This document shows positions 1 to 11,936 of a stretch of DNA of 64,000 bases, one piece after another. Source of the DNA: Glandiceps talaboti (Eukaryota; Hemichordata; Enteropneusta; Spengelidae); NCBI RefSeq assembly GCF_964340395.1, contig NC_135561.1, forward strand, positions 24,312,986-24,376,985, in the 5' to 3' direction. The notes beneath the pieces are model-generated. The model was not told the DNA's origin and made no database searches. It was given only the letters and a program-made list of their open reading frames with translations. The position numbers and the translations under genes were made by a program. Position 1 is the stretch's first letter. Every line of letters starts with the position of its first letter.

Positions 1-760
1 TATTGTAATATCATAAGGAGACTTAAAACAGGATATAAGTATTAAAAGGTTATGTATAAACAGTGTATTGTAATATCATAGGGAGACTTAAAATAGGATA
101 TAAGTATTAAAAGGTTATGTATAAACAGTGTATTGTAATATCATAGGGAGACTTAAAATAGGATATAAGTATTAAAAGGTTATGTATAAACAGTGTATTG
201 TAATATCATAGGGAGACTTAAAACAGGATATAAGTATTAAAAGGTTATGTATAAACAGTGTATTGTAATATCATAGGGAGACTTAAAACGGGATATAAGT
301 ATTAAAAGGTTATGTATAAACAGTGTATTGTAATATCATAGGGAGACTTAAAACAGGATATAAGTATTAAAAGGTTATGTATAAACAGTGTATTGTAATA
401 TCATAGGGAGACTTAAAACAGGATATAAGTATTAAAAGGTTATGTATAAACAGTGTATTGTAATATCATAGGGAGACTTAAAACAGGATATAAGTATTAA
501 AAGGTTATGTATAAACAGTGTATTGTAATATCATAAGGAGACTTAAAACAGGATATAAGTATTAAAAGGTTATGTATAAACAGAGTATTGTAATATCATA
601 GGGAGACTTAAAACGGGATATAAGTATTAAAAAGTTATGTATAAACAGTGTATTGTAATATCATAGGGAGACTTAAAACAGGATATAAGTATTAAAAGGT
701 TATGTATAAACAGTGTATTGTAATATCATAGGGAGACTTAAAACGGGATATAAGTATTCA
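1..760. repeat. 65-bp minisatellite, about 11.7 copies
   Basis: Near-identical direct units repeat every 65 bases from the window edge to about 760, where the last unit diverges at GTATTCAAATT. Differences between units are single bases (for example CAGG/TAGG/CGGG). The array probably continues left of the window. It carries no long open frame and sits in the intron upstream of the first visible URB2 exon. Confidence 0.97.
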
Positions 761-1009
761 AATTAGACAAAGTGCATGAAGTGACATGCTCAGAAACAGC
801 TGACATGAGTTGGGCTTACTCGATGTTCGCTTCATATGTATCTCAAACTCGAAAACCAGACCTCAAAATTTGTTTTCGTATTGGCATAACGACACAAATA
901 TATATAAAAACTCTTCAACCAGCGACAATGTGCTCTAAGGCGCCAAGAAAGCAAATTTCAATGGGCCATTTTTAAGTTGAATGCGACTATGGTGTGGGGC
1001 ACGTTGACT

Positions 1010-1365
1010 TCCCTATCACTGCTAGCAACAAGACCATGCCCATAGCAACAGCAAAATGATCATGTATATTGCAAAGATAACAGGGATTAATAGCCAAATG
1101 AATAAACATTTTTAAAAATATGTAAATGTGCCTAGCAACAAGACCATGCCCATAGCAACAGCCATATGATCAAGTATATTGCAAAGATAACATCAAGGAT
1201 TCATAAACAAGTGATCACGTATATTGCAAAGATAACAACTGGGGTGGATAGGCAACTGCATAGTCATTCAGCAGATATCTAGCATGGATCAGCATTTGGG
1301 TAAATATTTTTAAACACAGTACAGTTTTGCTACAAGGCCATTGGCGCTATTTTTGATAGAAAACA
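1010..1365 (+). repeat. Family II (HINE-like) 3' fragment
   Basis: It contains the family's AGCAACAAGACCATGCCCAT blocks and the terminal segment TTTTGCTACA followed by GGCCATTGGCGCTATTTTT, a diverged form of the 3' subterminal repeat and hairpin seen intact at 20935 and 53510. Only the 3' half is recognisable. The stretch 761-1009 shows nothing I can name. Confidence 0.65.
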
Positions 1366-1665
1366 TGTTTATTTGTAGCAAGATATGGAAGGAAAATCAT
1401 GATTTTGCTAAGGAATATAGCGATCCATAACACGCATCGATTAAACTGAGGAACATTGGAATATTTTGTTCATATTGTAACAAATGATTATGTATTGACA
1501 CAAATATTTTACTTGCATGAACGTGCAAGTGAGAATGATAAATCCACTTGGCAAGCAGTACATTTAGCTTGTCTCGGGCAAGTGGACAATCGTTAAGTTC
1601 GAGCCCTGTGATAAATCACCCATCATGTGATATTTTTTGAGATTTTCTCCTGATTTTATTCACAG

Positions 1666-1905
1666 ATCATTTCCAGGTATCAAAGAGTTCACAATGTTTC
1701 AGAAATTCTGTGAAGTGATAGGTTTATCAGTTGACCTATCAGATTGCAATGTGAGATGGGATCATGTGTTAAACACTACACATAAACTTCTAGAACTCCG
1801 AGGCAAGTTTGAATTGTATAACATTGGCGAAGACACAAACAGCGGTTGTGTTCAGTTTCACTGGTATCGACAGTTGTTAAAACTGCTTCTAAAACATCCA
1901 CAAAG
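1666..1905 (+). CDS. URB2: URB2 exon (first in window)
   Basis: An open frame with a pyrimidine-rich acceptor (AG at 1664-1665) and a GTAAGA donor at 1906. It starts with one base completing a codon and ends with two bases of the next (phase 2). The C-terminal half, YNIGEDTNSGCVQFHWYRQLLKLL, is the part that aligns best with URB2. An alternative acceptor at 1675-1676 would shorten it by 11 bases and change the entry phase, so the 5' border is the least certain in the gene. Upstream exons are not in the window. Confidence 0.8.
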
Positions 1906-2325
1906 GTAAGAGAATTATCAGTATTAGATACCATAATATTACTTGTCTATTGTATTTGATTTTCATAGTGCCCCCAAAAGTTTTATTTGAGAACGTGGTA
2001 ATTTACTATTATTCAGCTGTGTTTATCGTATTTAGCTAGTTTAGCTCCCATGAGAAATATGTGGAGTTTATATTTGACCTTCTATAAAAGACACAATTCT
2101 GCACCCAACTCGACGATAACGAAAGCAAGTAGAAAATATCCAAAACGTCGACACATGACCTTGGCATCGAACTTCCAGTGAGTTATTGTGAATGTGTTTC
2201 CCTGTGTGTACCGTATGGTCTTTGGTAGTTCCAACTCCAGTGTATCCAAATAAATATATATGAGTGAATTCACATAAATTTGCCTGACGTCCTAACCCTC
2301 ACAGCAACCTTAAAATGACAAATCT

Positions 2326-2693
2326 ATGATGGCCCAGGGCTGCCATACATTATATGCGAATTGTTTTGATAAAAAAATTAAGAAAATTAAGAAAAAATAT
2401 TAAAATATTAAAAAAAATATAGATAGAATTAAAATAAAAGTAGAATGAAAACAAAATCAAAATTAAAAGGAAAGTAAAAGTAAAGTGAAACCAAAAGTAA
2501 AATAGAAATAAAAGTAAAAGTAAAATAAAAGTGAAATGAAAACAAAAGTAAAATAAAAATAAAATGAACATAAAAGTAAAATGAAAACAAAAGTAAAATA
2601 AAATCAAAATTAGAATTAAAAAAAAAATTAAAAAATAGAAAAATTAAAAAATTAGTGGCAGTTCTGGTCCGCAATGGCCCAGAGCTGCCATAG
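2326..2693. repeat. A-rich low-complexity block between direct repeats
   Basis: From about 2358 to 2655 the + strand is almost only A, G and T in AAAAGTAAAATG-like steps. It is bounded by two direct copies of a roughly 19-base string (ATGGCCCAGGGCTGCCATA at 2329 and a copy with one difference near 2674). The bounds look like a target-site duplication or an old local duplication around an expanded poly-A-like tract. Long open frames on the complement are a composition effect. Confidence 0.6.
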
Positions 2694-2949
2694 ACCAGCA
2701 TTCCTTGAGATCTCGATGGCGCCACTGAAACTGCTGTATACATGTAGCGCCCTCAAAGGCAAGAGTGTGATTATGAGACTATAACTAACATCACAAATCA
2801 TCACCCAGATATCAGTGTGGATTACGTACAAATGTATCCATACATACGAAATACACTCCATGTGTATCAAGATACGGCACTAGCGATTTTACAGAGCTGT
2901 GAAATACCCGGCTATTCTACTTAAAAAACTTGCCCCCATTTGTGTCTAC

Positions 2950-2976
2950 ACGCACGCATGCACACACACACATACA

Positions 2977-3041
<65 letters not shown>

Positions 3042-3131
3042 ATGTTATAGTTCATCCTTCGCTGTGGGTCATGTACTTTGTAACTTGTACAGGCATGGCA
3101 AAGTGTCTGTCTGTCTGTCTGTCTGTCTATC

Positions 3132-3163
<32 letters not shown>

Positions 3164-3790
3164 TAAACAACTTAAAGTCAAAAACCGCTGGACCGATTGC
3201 TTTGATATTTGGTGGTCATGTTACTTCTGGTGTCTAGTTGGGAAATTGTTCAAATGAAAGTGATTGCATCAGGGATGTGGGTTTTGGGTCAAAAAATGTG
3301 ATTTTTGGTCAAAAAACTTAAACTCAGAAACTACTGGGCAGATTGGTGCGAAATTTGGTGGGAACATTCTTAAGGGGGTGTAAAGTAAGATTTGTACATG
3401 ACGGGATGATTCCATCAGTGATATGCAAATTAGGGCTGAAAATGTGTCTTTTTGGTTAAAAATCTATAATTTCAAAACCACTGAGCAGATTAGGCTGAAA
3501 TTTAATGGAAATGCATTTAGGGATGTATGGACGAAGATATGTTAAGCATACCATGATTCCATGAGTGATATGGAATTAAGGTGTAAAAATGTGAATTTTG
3601 GTCAAAACTTATATCTCAAAAAAATACTAAGTGAATGAGTTTGAAACTTGGTGAGATGTTTCTAGAAGTGTTATTCTTTGTCATTGCTTTTCCTCAAAAA
3701 TCTTCAACTCTGAAATTACCCAGTAGATTGAGCTTAACTTTGTTGAGAATGTGTAGATTTGTCCTCATTAATAGCTGACACAGTGAGAAC
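2950..3790 (+). repeat. CA/GTCT/GT microsatellites plus family II fragment
   Basis: A (CA)n tract (2958-3038) is followed by GTCT and GT tracts (about 3103-3165). Then comes the family II body, with TAAACAACTTAAAGTCAAAA and the core GGACCGATTGCTTTGATATT. The core recurs in degenerate form near 3335 and 3485, about 148 bases apart. The hairpin start of the family is absent, so the copy is 5'-incomplete. Confidence 0.75.
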
Positions 3791-5125
3791 AGTACATTGT
3801 TAATTAACTATAATGTTTACTTTACTATTTCCTCTGGTGGTAAAGCCTGTAGCATGGCCAGTTTGGTTTATGACTGGATTATGTAATATATTGTAAGACA
3901 GCTGTTTCATCACCTACCCATATAAACTGAATGTAGCTGGCTTTTACAATATTACAATAAGACAACCAAGAAAGATAAACCTGTTACATTGGTATGACTT
4001 GGTTCCAAATTGATTCAAAAAAATAAAGAAGTACAAAACCTTGTAGACACATCCCTTTAAAGTTTGATTAGGATGTTGCTATACTTGTCTTGTACACTTC
4101 CAACATAGGATGGCTGGATTATGATGATGGAAATTAGGTATGAAAATTTTGTTTTGGTTACAACTTTAAATCTTCAAAAAATTATATATCTATCTATCAT
4201 TGCCCTGAACATGAAGTTGTGCGGCAACGCAATATTTGCGCTATTTTTAGAATATTTGCATATATTTATGTATATCAATAAAATTCACAATGGCAATTAT
4301 TGAAAACACCATGAAAATAATTTACATAAAGGCGCCAAATTTGGCATGAATGATTGTTCCTCAGCACCTACTGATTGATTTTAGCCTAGAAGCCCTCCTG
4401 AAAAATTGAATAAATTTGCATATATCAGTCAAATTAAAAATGGCTGCCATCACTTTAAAAATATATTTCTGCAAAATTTAAAATTGGAACAAAAAAAGCA
4501 ATCTTGCATGAGTGTTCATTAAGATCTATTTAATGATAACAGCATAGCATAGTCTCTAAATATTTGTGTAAATATGCATAAATCAGTAAAACTCAACTAT
4601 ATGCTATCACATTGGAAAAATCTCATATTCCTAGTAAATAAGGTACTTTGGCAAATTTTGTTCCTCATTAGTGAAGTAAAGAGAAGTTTTAATAACATAA
4701 GTGTGATTCCTATGTTGAAAATTGTTGCCAGAGCTTATATTGCTAGAATGGCAAAAGAAAAGTAATTTTGGAAGTTCTCCATATTTAACACATTCACTAC
4801 AGTAGAGATTGCCGTCATAATTAGTTTCTGAAAGAGCACATGCTTAAATTAGTGAAGTCAGAGGGCATCTTGACATCAACACTGAACTTTTCTATACATT
4901 CTTTTGAGAATTTACCATAAAATTGTGAAGTTATACAGTGACAGTGACATTCTTCAAGCGCTTATCAAAAGAGCTCTGAATTCTTAATTCTTCTTCCATC
5001 ACATCATTCTTGTAATATTAGGGAGAAAATACCATTTTCAGTAATGGGCATTCTAGTTATATTATGACAAGAGCCGTATGTTTCATGATTGAGCTGCTAA
5101 AAGCATGTTATTTACCAGAACTAGG
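3791..5125. repeat. Intron 1 interval with inverted repeat partner
   Basis: The segment around 4325-4460 (GGCATGAATG, CCTACTGATTGATTTTAG, then AAATGGCTGCC) is an inverted, diverged copy of 6545-6705. The two copies flank the family II element at 5134-6125. I see no exon, RNA gene or other recognised element in 3791-4320 or 4620-5125. Confidence 0.5.
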
Positions 5126-5133
5126 GCTTTTTT

Positions 5134-6125
5134 TAGCACAACTGAACTGAGGTTCAGTAGTGCTATAGGGATCGCCCGGCGTCTGTCTGTCTGTCTGTCT
5201 GTCTGTGTGTGTGTGTGTGTGTATAAACAACTTAAAGTCAAAAACCGCTGTACCGATTGCCATGATATTTGGTGGGTCCATTACCGTGGGTGTCTAGTTG
5301 GGAAATTGTTCAAATCAAAATGATCGCATCACAGGTGTGTGATTTGGGTCAAAAAATGTGATTTTTGGTCAAAAAACTCAGAAACTACTGGGCAGATTGG
5401 GCCGACATTTGGTGGGAACATTCTTAAGGGGGTGTAAAGTAAGATTTGTTCATGACATGATGATTCCATCAGTGATATGCAAATTAGGGCTAAAAATGTG
5501 TCTTTTTGGTTAAAAATCTATTATTCCAAAAGTACTGAGCAGATGGGGCTGAAATTTAATGGGAATGTATCTAGGGATGTATGGACGAAGAAATATTAAG
5601 CATACAATGATTCCATGAGTGATATGCAAATTAGGTGTAAAAATGTTAATTTTTGGTCAAAAACTTATATCTCAAAAAGTACTTGGTCACCGAGTCTGAA
5701 ACTTGGTGAGATGTTTCTGAAAGTGTTATTCTGCAGATTTTCTTCAAAACATTTTGACAAAATTGGCCCTAGTGACCATGACCACGCCCTTAGCAACAAC
5801 CAAATGGCAGTATATTTTGGTCAAATAACAACATCATCTGGTAGGCAAATGACTAAACATTCAAAAAATATATGCAAATACCCTGGCAACCATGACCACG
5901 CCCATAGCAACAGCCAAACAGTCGTGTATTTCACAAAGATAACAAGAGGGATTAATAGACAATTGAATAAACATCAAAAAATGTATGCAAATTTGCCTAA
6001 CAAGACCACGCCCATAATAACAGCCAAATGATCACGTATATTGCAAAGATAACAGGAATAGAAAGACAAATGAATAAACATTCAAAAAATGTATGCAAAT
6101 GTGCCTAGCAACAAGACCAAGACGT
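5134..6125 (+). repeat. Family II HINE-like element, 5'-complete
   Basis: It starts with TAGCACAACTGAAC, which folds on GTTCAGTAGTGCT into a hairpin with one mismatch. A (GTCT)n(GT)n tract follows, then the core at 5252 and degenerate cores at about 5392, 5539 and 5688 (spacing 140-149). The last part contains AGCAACCATGACCACGCCC-type blocks. The 3' subterminal repeat is missing, so the copy is 3'-truncated. Confidence 0.75.
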
Positions 6126-6544
6126 TTTGAATTTTGTGATTTTTGCACATTTACGTAAATATTTAGGGTTCTTTTCTTGGTCATTATCAAGAATTAAATC
6201 AAAAGAAACATTTTGTGCCCTTAATTCAGCATGAATGTTTGCAAATTAAGCTATTTCACTGACATATGTGTTTGATAGTAACCATCTTATTTTTTCTCAT
6301 TTATGCAAATTTATGTGTGTTTTCTGTGATTAGGTCCTTGGTTTCTTTAAAGTAAGACGTTTCTCTGTAACATAGAATTGTTCCAGGTTGATTCTGGTCA
6401 TTTTGAAAATCAGTGATTTATGCAAATGTATGCAAATATTAAACCAAAAATCAAAAGTACGTTCCAAAGAACGAGAATGTCACATTTGCTCATTTTTGGT
6501 GCCTTATTTGTGAGAAACATGGGATTTCTCAAGGGTGTTGGTGG

Positions 6545-6800
6545 CCATTTATAATTTTACCAATTTATGTAAATATTCAAGAGGGCTTCCCTTCTAAAAT
6601 CAATCAGTAGGTCCTAAGGAACATTCATGCCTGAAACTGAAATCTACAAGACACTTCTAAAATCAATCAGTAGGTCCTAAGGAACATTCATGCCAAATTT
6701 GGTGCTTTTATCCGGCGTGTAACAATAATCCTCTAACCTATTCCTACACACACATATTGTTACTTGAAGGTGTGGTGTGCCACATATTATAATATTATAT
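6545..6800 (-). repeat. Inverted repeat arm and second dispersed repeat
   Basis: 6597-6632 and 6658-6694 are direct copies of AAATCAATCAGTAGGTCC plus following bases, and the segment is the inverted partner of 4325-4460. Bases 6720-6785 match 23765-23835 in inverted orientation (CACACCTTCAAGTAA and TAGGAATAG on the other strand), which shows a second dispersed family. 6126-6544 and 6801-7257 show no named feature apart from AT-rich intron. Confidence 0.55.
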
Positions 6801-7257
6801 TTTAAGCTAAAAAATATGCAAGTGGGTCACTTGGTGATTGTACAGTTTGGAATATTTTTCATCTTGCATTCTAATATGAGTAATAATAATGCTGCCGCAA
6901 TTGTTGTGTTTTATCTCACAGATAGTACTATTTCATGTAATTAAAACACTGACTGTATGCAAGTGAGATCAAAAGACTAGGACTGTACATGTATATTATT
7001 GTCATCACTCAAGATTTCTGATTCATAATTGGATGTTTTAGATGTTGAGTGGTCCAAGTTCAGATCAATAGCTGTGTGATCACCTGGGGCTATTGATCGA
7101 TCACCTGGGGTTACTGATCTATAACCAGGTGTTACTTTTCTATCAGCTGGGGTTACTGAGAGTTGAATGCTAATATTTGATGTTTTGTTGAACACAATAT
7201 TATATTTTTTTATATGACTTTTAATTATCAACTATCTATGATCATCTCACTTGTCAG

Positions 7258-7444
7258 CCATCTTGTATCCTGGTTTAACTGCATACGGATTCTCCTTGGA
7301 ATGAACCATCTCATCCTGGATGTAAATCTAATTAACATATGGAAATGTGTATGGATTGAAATTGAGAAACCAGACAAAGATGTACAGACTTCCCAGCATG
7401 CATTGCTTGGTGAATTGTTACAAACATATGCAAAGCTCCACCAG
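7258..7444 (+). CDS. URB2: URB2 exon
   Basis: Acceptor CAG ends at 7257 and the donor GTTAGT begins at 7445. One entry base completes the phase-2 codon of the previous exon, then 62 codons follow to a phase-0 end. The segment SWFNCIRILLGMNHLILD and the ending QTYAKLHQ are the clearest URB2 matches in the window (human has WFRCLKTLISLNHLIL and QTYAKLRQ, from memory). An unrelated 59-bp minisatellite starts about 40 bases past the donor. Confidence 0.9.
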
Positions 7445-7483
7445 GTTAGTTATTATTAATGGATTTACATTTGTCAGATAGAA

Positions 7484-7880
7484 CTGGGCAGATGAAAGTT
7501 GTCACAATCAGCCCAGCTGCCCAGGGCCGGTTAAAGTTGCTGTTGGGCAGATGAAAGTTGTCACAATCAGCCCAGCTGCCCAGGGCCGGTTAAAGTTGCT
7601 GTTGGGCAGATGAAAGTTGTCACAATCAGCCCAGCTGCCCACAGCCGGTTAAAGTTGCTGTTGGGCAGATGAAAGTTGTCACAATCAGCCCAGCTGCCCA
7701 GGGCCGGTTAAAGTTGCTGTTGGGCAGATGAAAGTTGTCACGATCAGCCCAGCTGCCCAGGGCCGGTTAAAGTTGCTGTTGGGCAGATGAAAGTTGTCAC
7801 AATCAGCCCAGCTGCCCAGGGCCGGTTAAAGTTGCTGTTGGGCAGATGAAAGTTGTCACAATCAGCACAGTTGGGCAGCT
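7484..7880. repeat. 59-bp minisatellite, about 6.7 copies
   Basis: Direct units repeat every 59 bases (TGGGCAGATG at 7484, 7543, 7602 and so on) with very few differences. Each unit contains CAGCCCAGCTGCCCAG, with an internal CAGCTG. The unit start resembles, in inverted orientation, the sequence at 8735-8775 (CTTACCTGCCCA). The array may therefore be an expanded terminal region of the element whose coding relic is at 8232-8592. Confidence 0.9.
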
Positions 7881-8231
7881 ACTTTTTTTTGAAACATTTT
7901 GAAAACTTAGCTTAAAATATTCAATTATCATTATCTTTTGATAAAATAAAAAATCTACACTCCCTATTTCCCTTTAACTCAAATGTAACCACAATCAAAG
8001 ATGTTAACACACTGATGTCTGTACTTCCATATTGAGTAGCTACCGGTAGTTATGTGATGACCCCTTGATCTCAGTGCAACTTTCTATATATGGAAGGAAG
8101 TATACATCGATAGAACGCATGGACAAATTTGCATATCAATATACACTTTCACGTGATTCAACAAGTTCTTTAATATTCACGTAAACGACATCTTGCCGTT
8201 ACCTGAGTTGATCCCACACTGTTGAAAAATC

Positions 8232-8592
8232 ATGAGTTTGTTGAAGTTTGGATTCACCAAAAGTTCGAAAGAAGGACTTCCTAAGGAAGACCTTGAGAGT
8301 AAAAAAGACGGCAGGCGAGAAAAGGCAAAGAGAAAAAAATGGTGATGGTGGTGAGAATGTTGTTGTACGATTGTGTGAGAGTATGAGTGAAGATTCTAAT
8401 AGTGGCTGTACCAAATACATCACAGGAAAGCGAAAAAGATGACGTAGTAATAGTAAATCTGAGAGTTATTGGAAAATGTATGAAAGGAAGAGAAAACGAG
8501 AATTTCGTGAGGAGTGGGAGAAGGAGTTTAAGTGGCTAAGGAGAGAAGAAAACTATGATGGTGTGAGTATTGTAGGGCCTACCCGGGGCTAG
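8232..8592 (+). pseudogene. hAT-type transposase N-terminal relic (TTF-finger-like)
   Basis: It begins MSLLKFGFTKSSKEG and ends with KREFREEWEKEFKWLRREENYDGV. This is the layout of the N-terminus of hAT-derived TTF-type zinc-finger proteins (KIAA1586/ZNF862-like), where a F-x2-EW-x3-F-x-WL stretch precedes the first Cys. Two breaks are visible: a shift at the A-run near 8332-8339 and an in-frame TGA at 8440-8442, then TAG at 8590. GTGAGTATT at 8564 could be an old donor. The Cys residues and catalytic part are absent. The family call is by eye and moderate. Confidence 0.5.
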
Positions 8593-8888
8593 TCAACAAG
8601 ACGTTGGCATTATTCGGTCCAACACGCAACAGAAAATATTAGACAGGTGGCTAAGTAGTGGCACATGCACAAGGAGACTAGACTTTGAGGACTAGTGACT
8701 AGAAGTTGTCAGGAAAATATGGGCAGGTAAAATATTTGATGGGCAGATAAATTTCCAACTTACCTGCCCAATACCTGCAAATTAATTTTGAGGTCTGATT
8801 TGTGTAAAAACCATTAATATATAATGTTTTTGGATAATAATTGTTGGAAGTGTCAAACACCTAAATTTATATCTTTGCTTGATTTCAG

Positions 8889-8980
8889 TTCAATAAAGTT
8901 ATAAGTTCGTTACTGAAATCTATCAATTCTGCTGCAATTGTTGATGCACCAGCCAATTTATTGAGTGGCATTCAAATTAG
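8889..8980 (+). CDS. URB2: URB2 exon with donor seeding a tandem array
   Basis: Acceptor TTTCAG ends at 8888. The exon encodes FNKVISSLLKSIN...SGIQIR in phase 0 and ends with two bases of a codon at ATTAG, before the donor GTGAGTAT. The last 11 exon bases plus the donor are the founding sequence of the 36-bp array that follows directly. Reading past the donor gives TGA at 8982-8984, so failure to splice here stops translation at once. Similarity to URB2 is weaker than in the neighbouring exons, but phase and position fit. Confidence 0.82.
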
Positions 8981-10645
8981 GTGAGTATATCATTTATTGC
9001 CTTCCATTCAAATTAGGTGAATATATCATTTATTGCCTGCCATTCAAATTAGGTGAGTATATCATTTATTGCCTGCCATTCAAATTAGGTGAGTATATCA
9101 TTTATTGCCTGCCATTCAAATTAGGTGAGTATATAGTTTATTGCATGCCATTCATATTAGGTGATTATATAGTTTATTCCCTGCCATTCATATTAGGTGG
9201 GTATATAGTTTATTGCCTGCCATTCATATTAGGTGAGTATATAGTTTATTGCCTGCCATTCATATTAGGTGGGTATATAATTTATTGCCTGCCATTTGTA
9301 TTAGGTGAGTACATAGTTTATTGCCTGCCATTCATATTAGGTGAGTATATAGTTTATTGCCTGCCATTCATATTAGGTGGGTATATAATTTATTGCCTGC
9401 CATTCATATTAGGTGAGTATATAGTTTATTGCCTGCCATTCATATTAGGTGGGTATATAATTTATTGCCTGTCATTCATATTAGGCGAGGATATAATTTA
9501 TTGCCTGCCATTCATATTAGGTGGGTATATAATTTATTGCCTGCCATTCATATTAGGTGGGTATATAATTTATTGCCTGCCATTCATATTAGGTGAGTAT
9601 ATAGTTTATTGCCTGCCATTCATATTAGGTGGGTATATAATTTATTGCCTGCCATTCATATTAGGTGGGTATATAGTTTATTGCCTGCCATTCGTATTAG
9701 ATGGGTATATATTTTATTGCCTGCCATTCAAATTAGGTGAGTATATCATTTATTGCCTGCCATATAAATTAGGTGAGTATATCATTTATTGCCTGCCATT
9801 CATATTAGGTGGGTATATAGTTTATTGCCTGCCATTCATATTAGGTGAGTATATAGTTTATTGCCTGCCATTCATGTTAGGTGGGTATATGATTTATTGC
9901 CTGCCATTCATATTAGGTGAGTATATAGTTTATTGCATGCCATTCATATTAGGTGGGTATATAATTTATTGCCTGCCATTCATATTAGGTGGGTATATAG
10001 TTTATTGCCTGCCATTCATATTAGGTGAGTATATAGTTTATTGCCTGCCATTCATATTAGGTGGGTATATAATTTATTGCCTGCCATTCATATTAGGTGG
10101 GTATATAGTTTATTGCCTGCCATTCGTATTAGGTGGGTACATAGTTTATTGCCTGCCATTCGTATTAGGTGGGTATATAGTTTATTGCCTGCCATTCATA
10201 TTAGGTCAGTAAATAGTTTATTGCCTGCCATATGTATTAGGTGAGTACATAGTTTATTGCCTGCCATTTGTATTAGGTGGGTATATAGTTTATTGCCTGC
10301 CATTCATATTAGGTGAGTATATAGTTTATTGCCTGCCATTCATATTAGGTGGGTATGTAGTTTTTTGCCTGCCATTCGTATTAGGTGAGTACATAGTTTA
10401 TTGCCAGCCATTCGTAGTAGGTGGGTATATAGTTTATTACCTGCCATTCATATGTAAGTTTATAGTTTATTAGCTGCCATTCATGTATTATTTGAGTGTA
10501 TAATTTATTGCCTGCCATTCATGTATTTTTTGAGTATATACTAAATATAGTTTATTGCCTGCCATTCGTATTATGTAAATTTATAGTTTATTGGCTGCCA
10601 TTCATGTATTATTTGAGTATATAGTTATAGATATATTGCCTGCTG
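8969..10645 (+). repeat. 36-bp minisatellite copying the exon-3 splice donor
   Basis: About 41 regular units of 36 bases, then a degenerate tail from about 10446. Each unit is CATTCATATTAG followed by GTGAGTATA or GTGGGTATA and TAGTTTATTGCCTGC. The first unit is the real exon end and donor (8969-8989). As 36 is a multiple of three, one frame stays open for over 400 codons (12-residue repeat FILGEYIVYCLP). That frame is not the exon's frame, which meets TGA at once, so the long ORF is a repeat artefact. Confidence 0.97.
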
Positions 10646-10667
10646 TGTCAGATATTTGTATAATCTA

Positions 10668-11849
10668 CAGGGTTCGCACGGTCCTGGAAAACCCTGGAAT
10701 TTCAAACCCTCCCTGGAAAACCCTGGAAAAATGCTCCCTACCCCTGGAAAACCCCGGAAAATGATCGTGATCGATTAATATTGACGATCGACATGTCTGT
10801 GCTTGAGCCACCGATTCATATGATTGAGTCTCATAAATGTGAAATGGCGAAAATATTTTCAAAGTCTTTCGCCACCATGGTGAATCACGCTGATTAAACC
10901 CAGACAGTCAACTGATCGTTCCACGGGACACTTTGCCCACAGACCGTGCCTATGCATAGTTGAATGGGCTCCGCATTGTTTTGATCTTGCCTATTGCTAC
11001 ATGTACTCTGAGTCCAGTCGTCATTTCAGAGACTTAATATTGTAACAGTCCTGGGGGTAACAGTAGGTCTGTTAGCAAGATTATCGTAACATTGTAGCGA
11101 GTATCAAAGCATCACCAGCCCGATCACCAACCACGATTAGAAATTGTTACACAAGTTTGGTGCACAAGTCGACATACTACAAGCTCATGCATGGCAATGC
11201 TAGGGCTTTGGGAAGTGCAGTTGAATTTCCGGGTTGTGGAAGTACGGTTTTGACTTTTACATGTATGTCATTGATAAATGGGTATTTGTTTTACATGTTC
11301 TAAAAGAATAAACTACTTTGTTTTTATGTTTGTCTGTACAGTACACTAGTAACATTCTTAAATGGTCAAGTTGACTTGAGAAATCGTGATGTTCCGCAAC
11401 ACGTGGCGTCCGTACATAAACATCAAGACGCAAGGGCTGAACGTATTCAGTTATTCATAACACAAAATTTCTCTGGATATGTCTGAATTAGATTGACGAA
11501 TGCTGCGACTCGTATCTTACACGATCAATGCACCAGCTTGATGAAACGACTACTTAGGGGATAGGACAAAGGTTTCTCTGTTTAATCTTAGCGTTTAATC
11601 TTAGCGTGGTTTTGAAACCAACGTCTTGCTTAGTGTCAATTGTCTTTTAAATGTTTCGTGACATATTATGGGAACCCTTGTTAATTTCTTCTCGTCCACA
11701 TGAGACAATTAGTTGTCATTCAAAAAATATACTTTAGTGGTCAACATCCCTGGGAAATGGCCAAAATCAATATGAATACCCCTGGAAAACTGACGAAAAA
11801 CCCCTGGAAAGTCCTGGAATTTTGTTTTGCTTCAAGTGTACGAACCCTG
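10668..11849. mobile_element. hAT-like non-autonomous DNA element, 1.18 kb
   Basis: The ends are inverted: CAGGGTTCGCAC on the left and, on the complement of the right end, CAGGGTTCGTAC. CCTGGAAAACCCTGGAA motifs sit inside both ends. The element is flanked by a 6-base direct repeat AATCTA (10662-10667 and 11850-11855). CAGGG termini fit hAT; the usual hAT duplication is 8 bp, so a subgroup with shorter duplication or another superfamily is possible. No transposase is recognisable inside. Confidence 0.7.
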
Positions 11850-11936
11850 AATCTAAAATACTGACCCTATGTTATGTCTCAGGGAGTGTGGCTTTAAAAC
11901 TTTGAATATCTGATTGTATTATTTCATTTCTAATAG

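Noticed and set aside
2350-2743. Phe-rich membrane-like frames on the - strand
   Set aside because: Composition effect of the A-rich block.
2899-3237. Poly-His/Thr and poly-Cys/Val frames
   Set aside because: CA/GT microsatellite translations; the same holds at 12779-13076 and 51271-51697.
8965-10212. 415-codon open frame
   Set aside because: It is the 36-bp array read in one frame (12-residue repeat), out of frame with the exon it follows.
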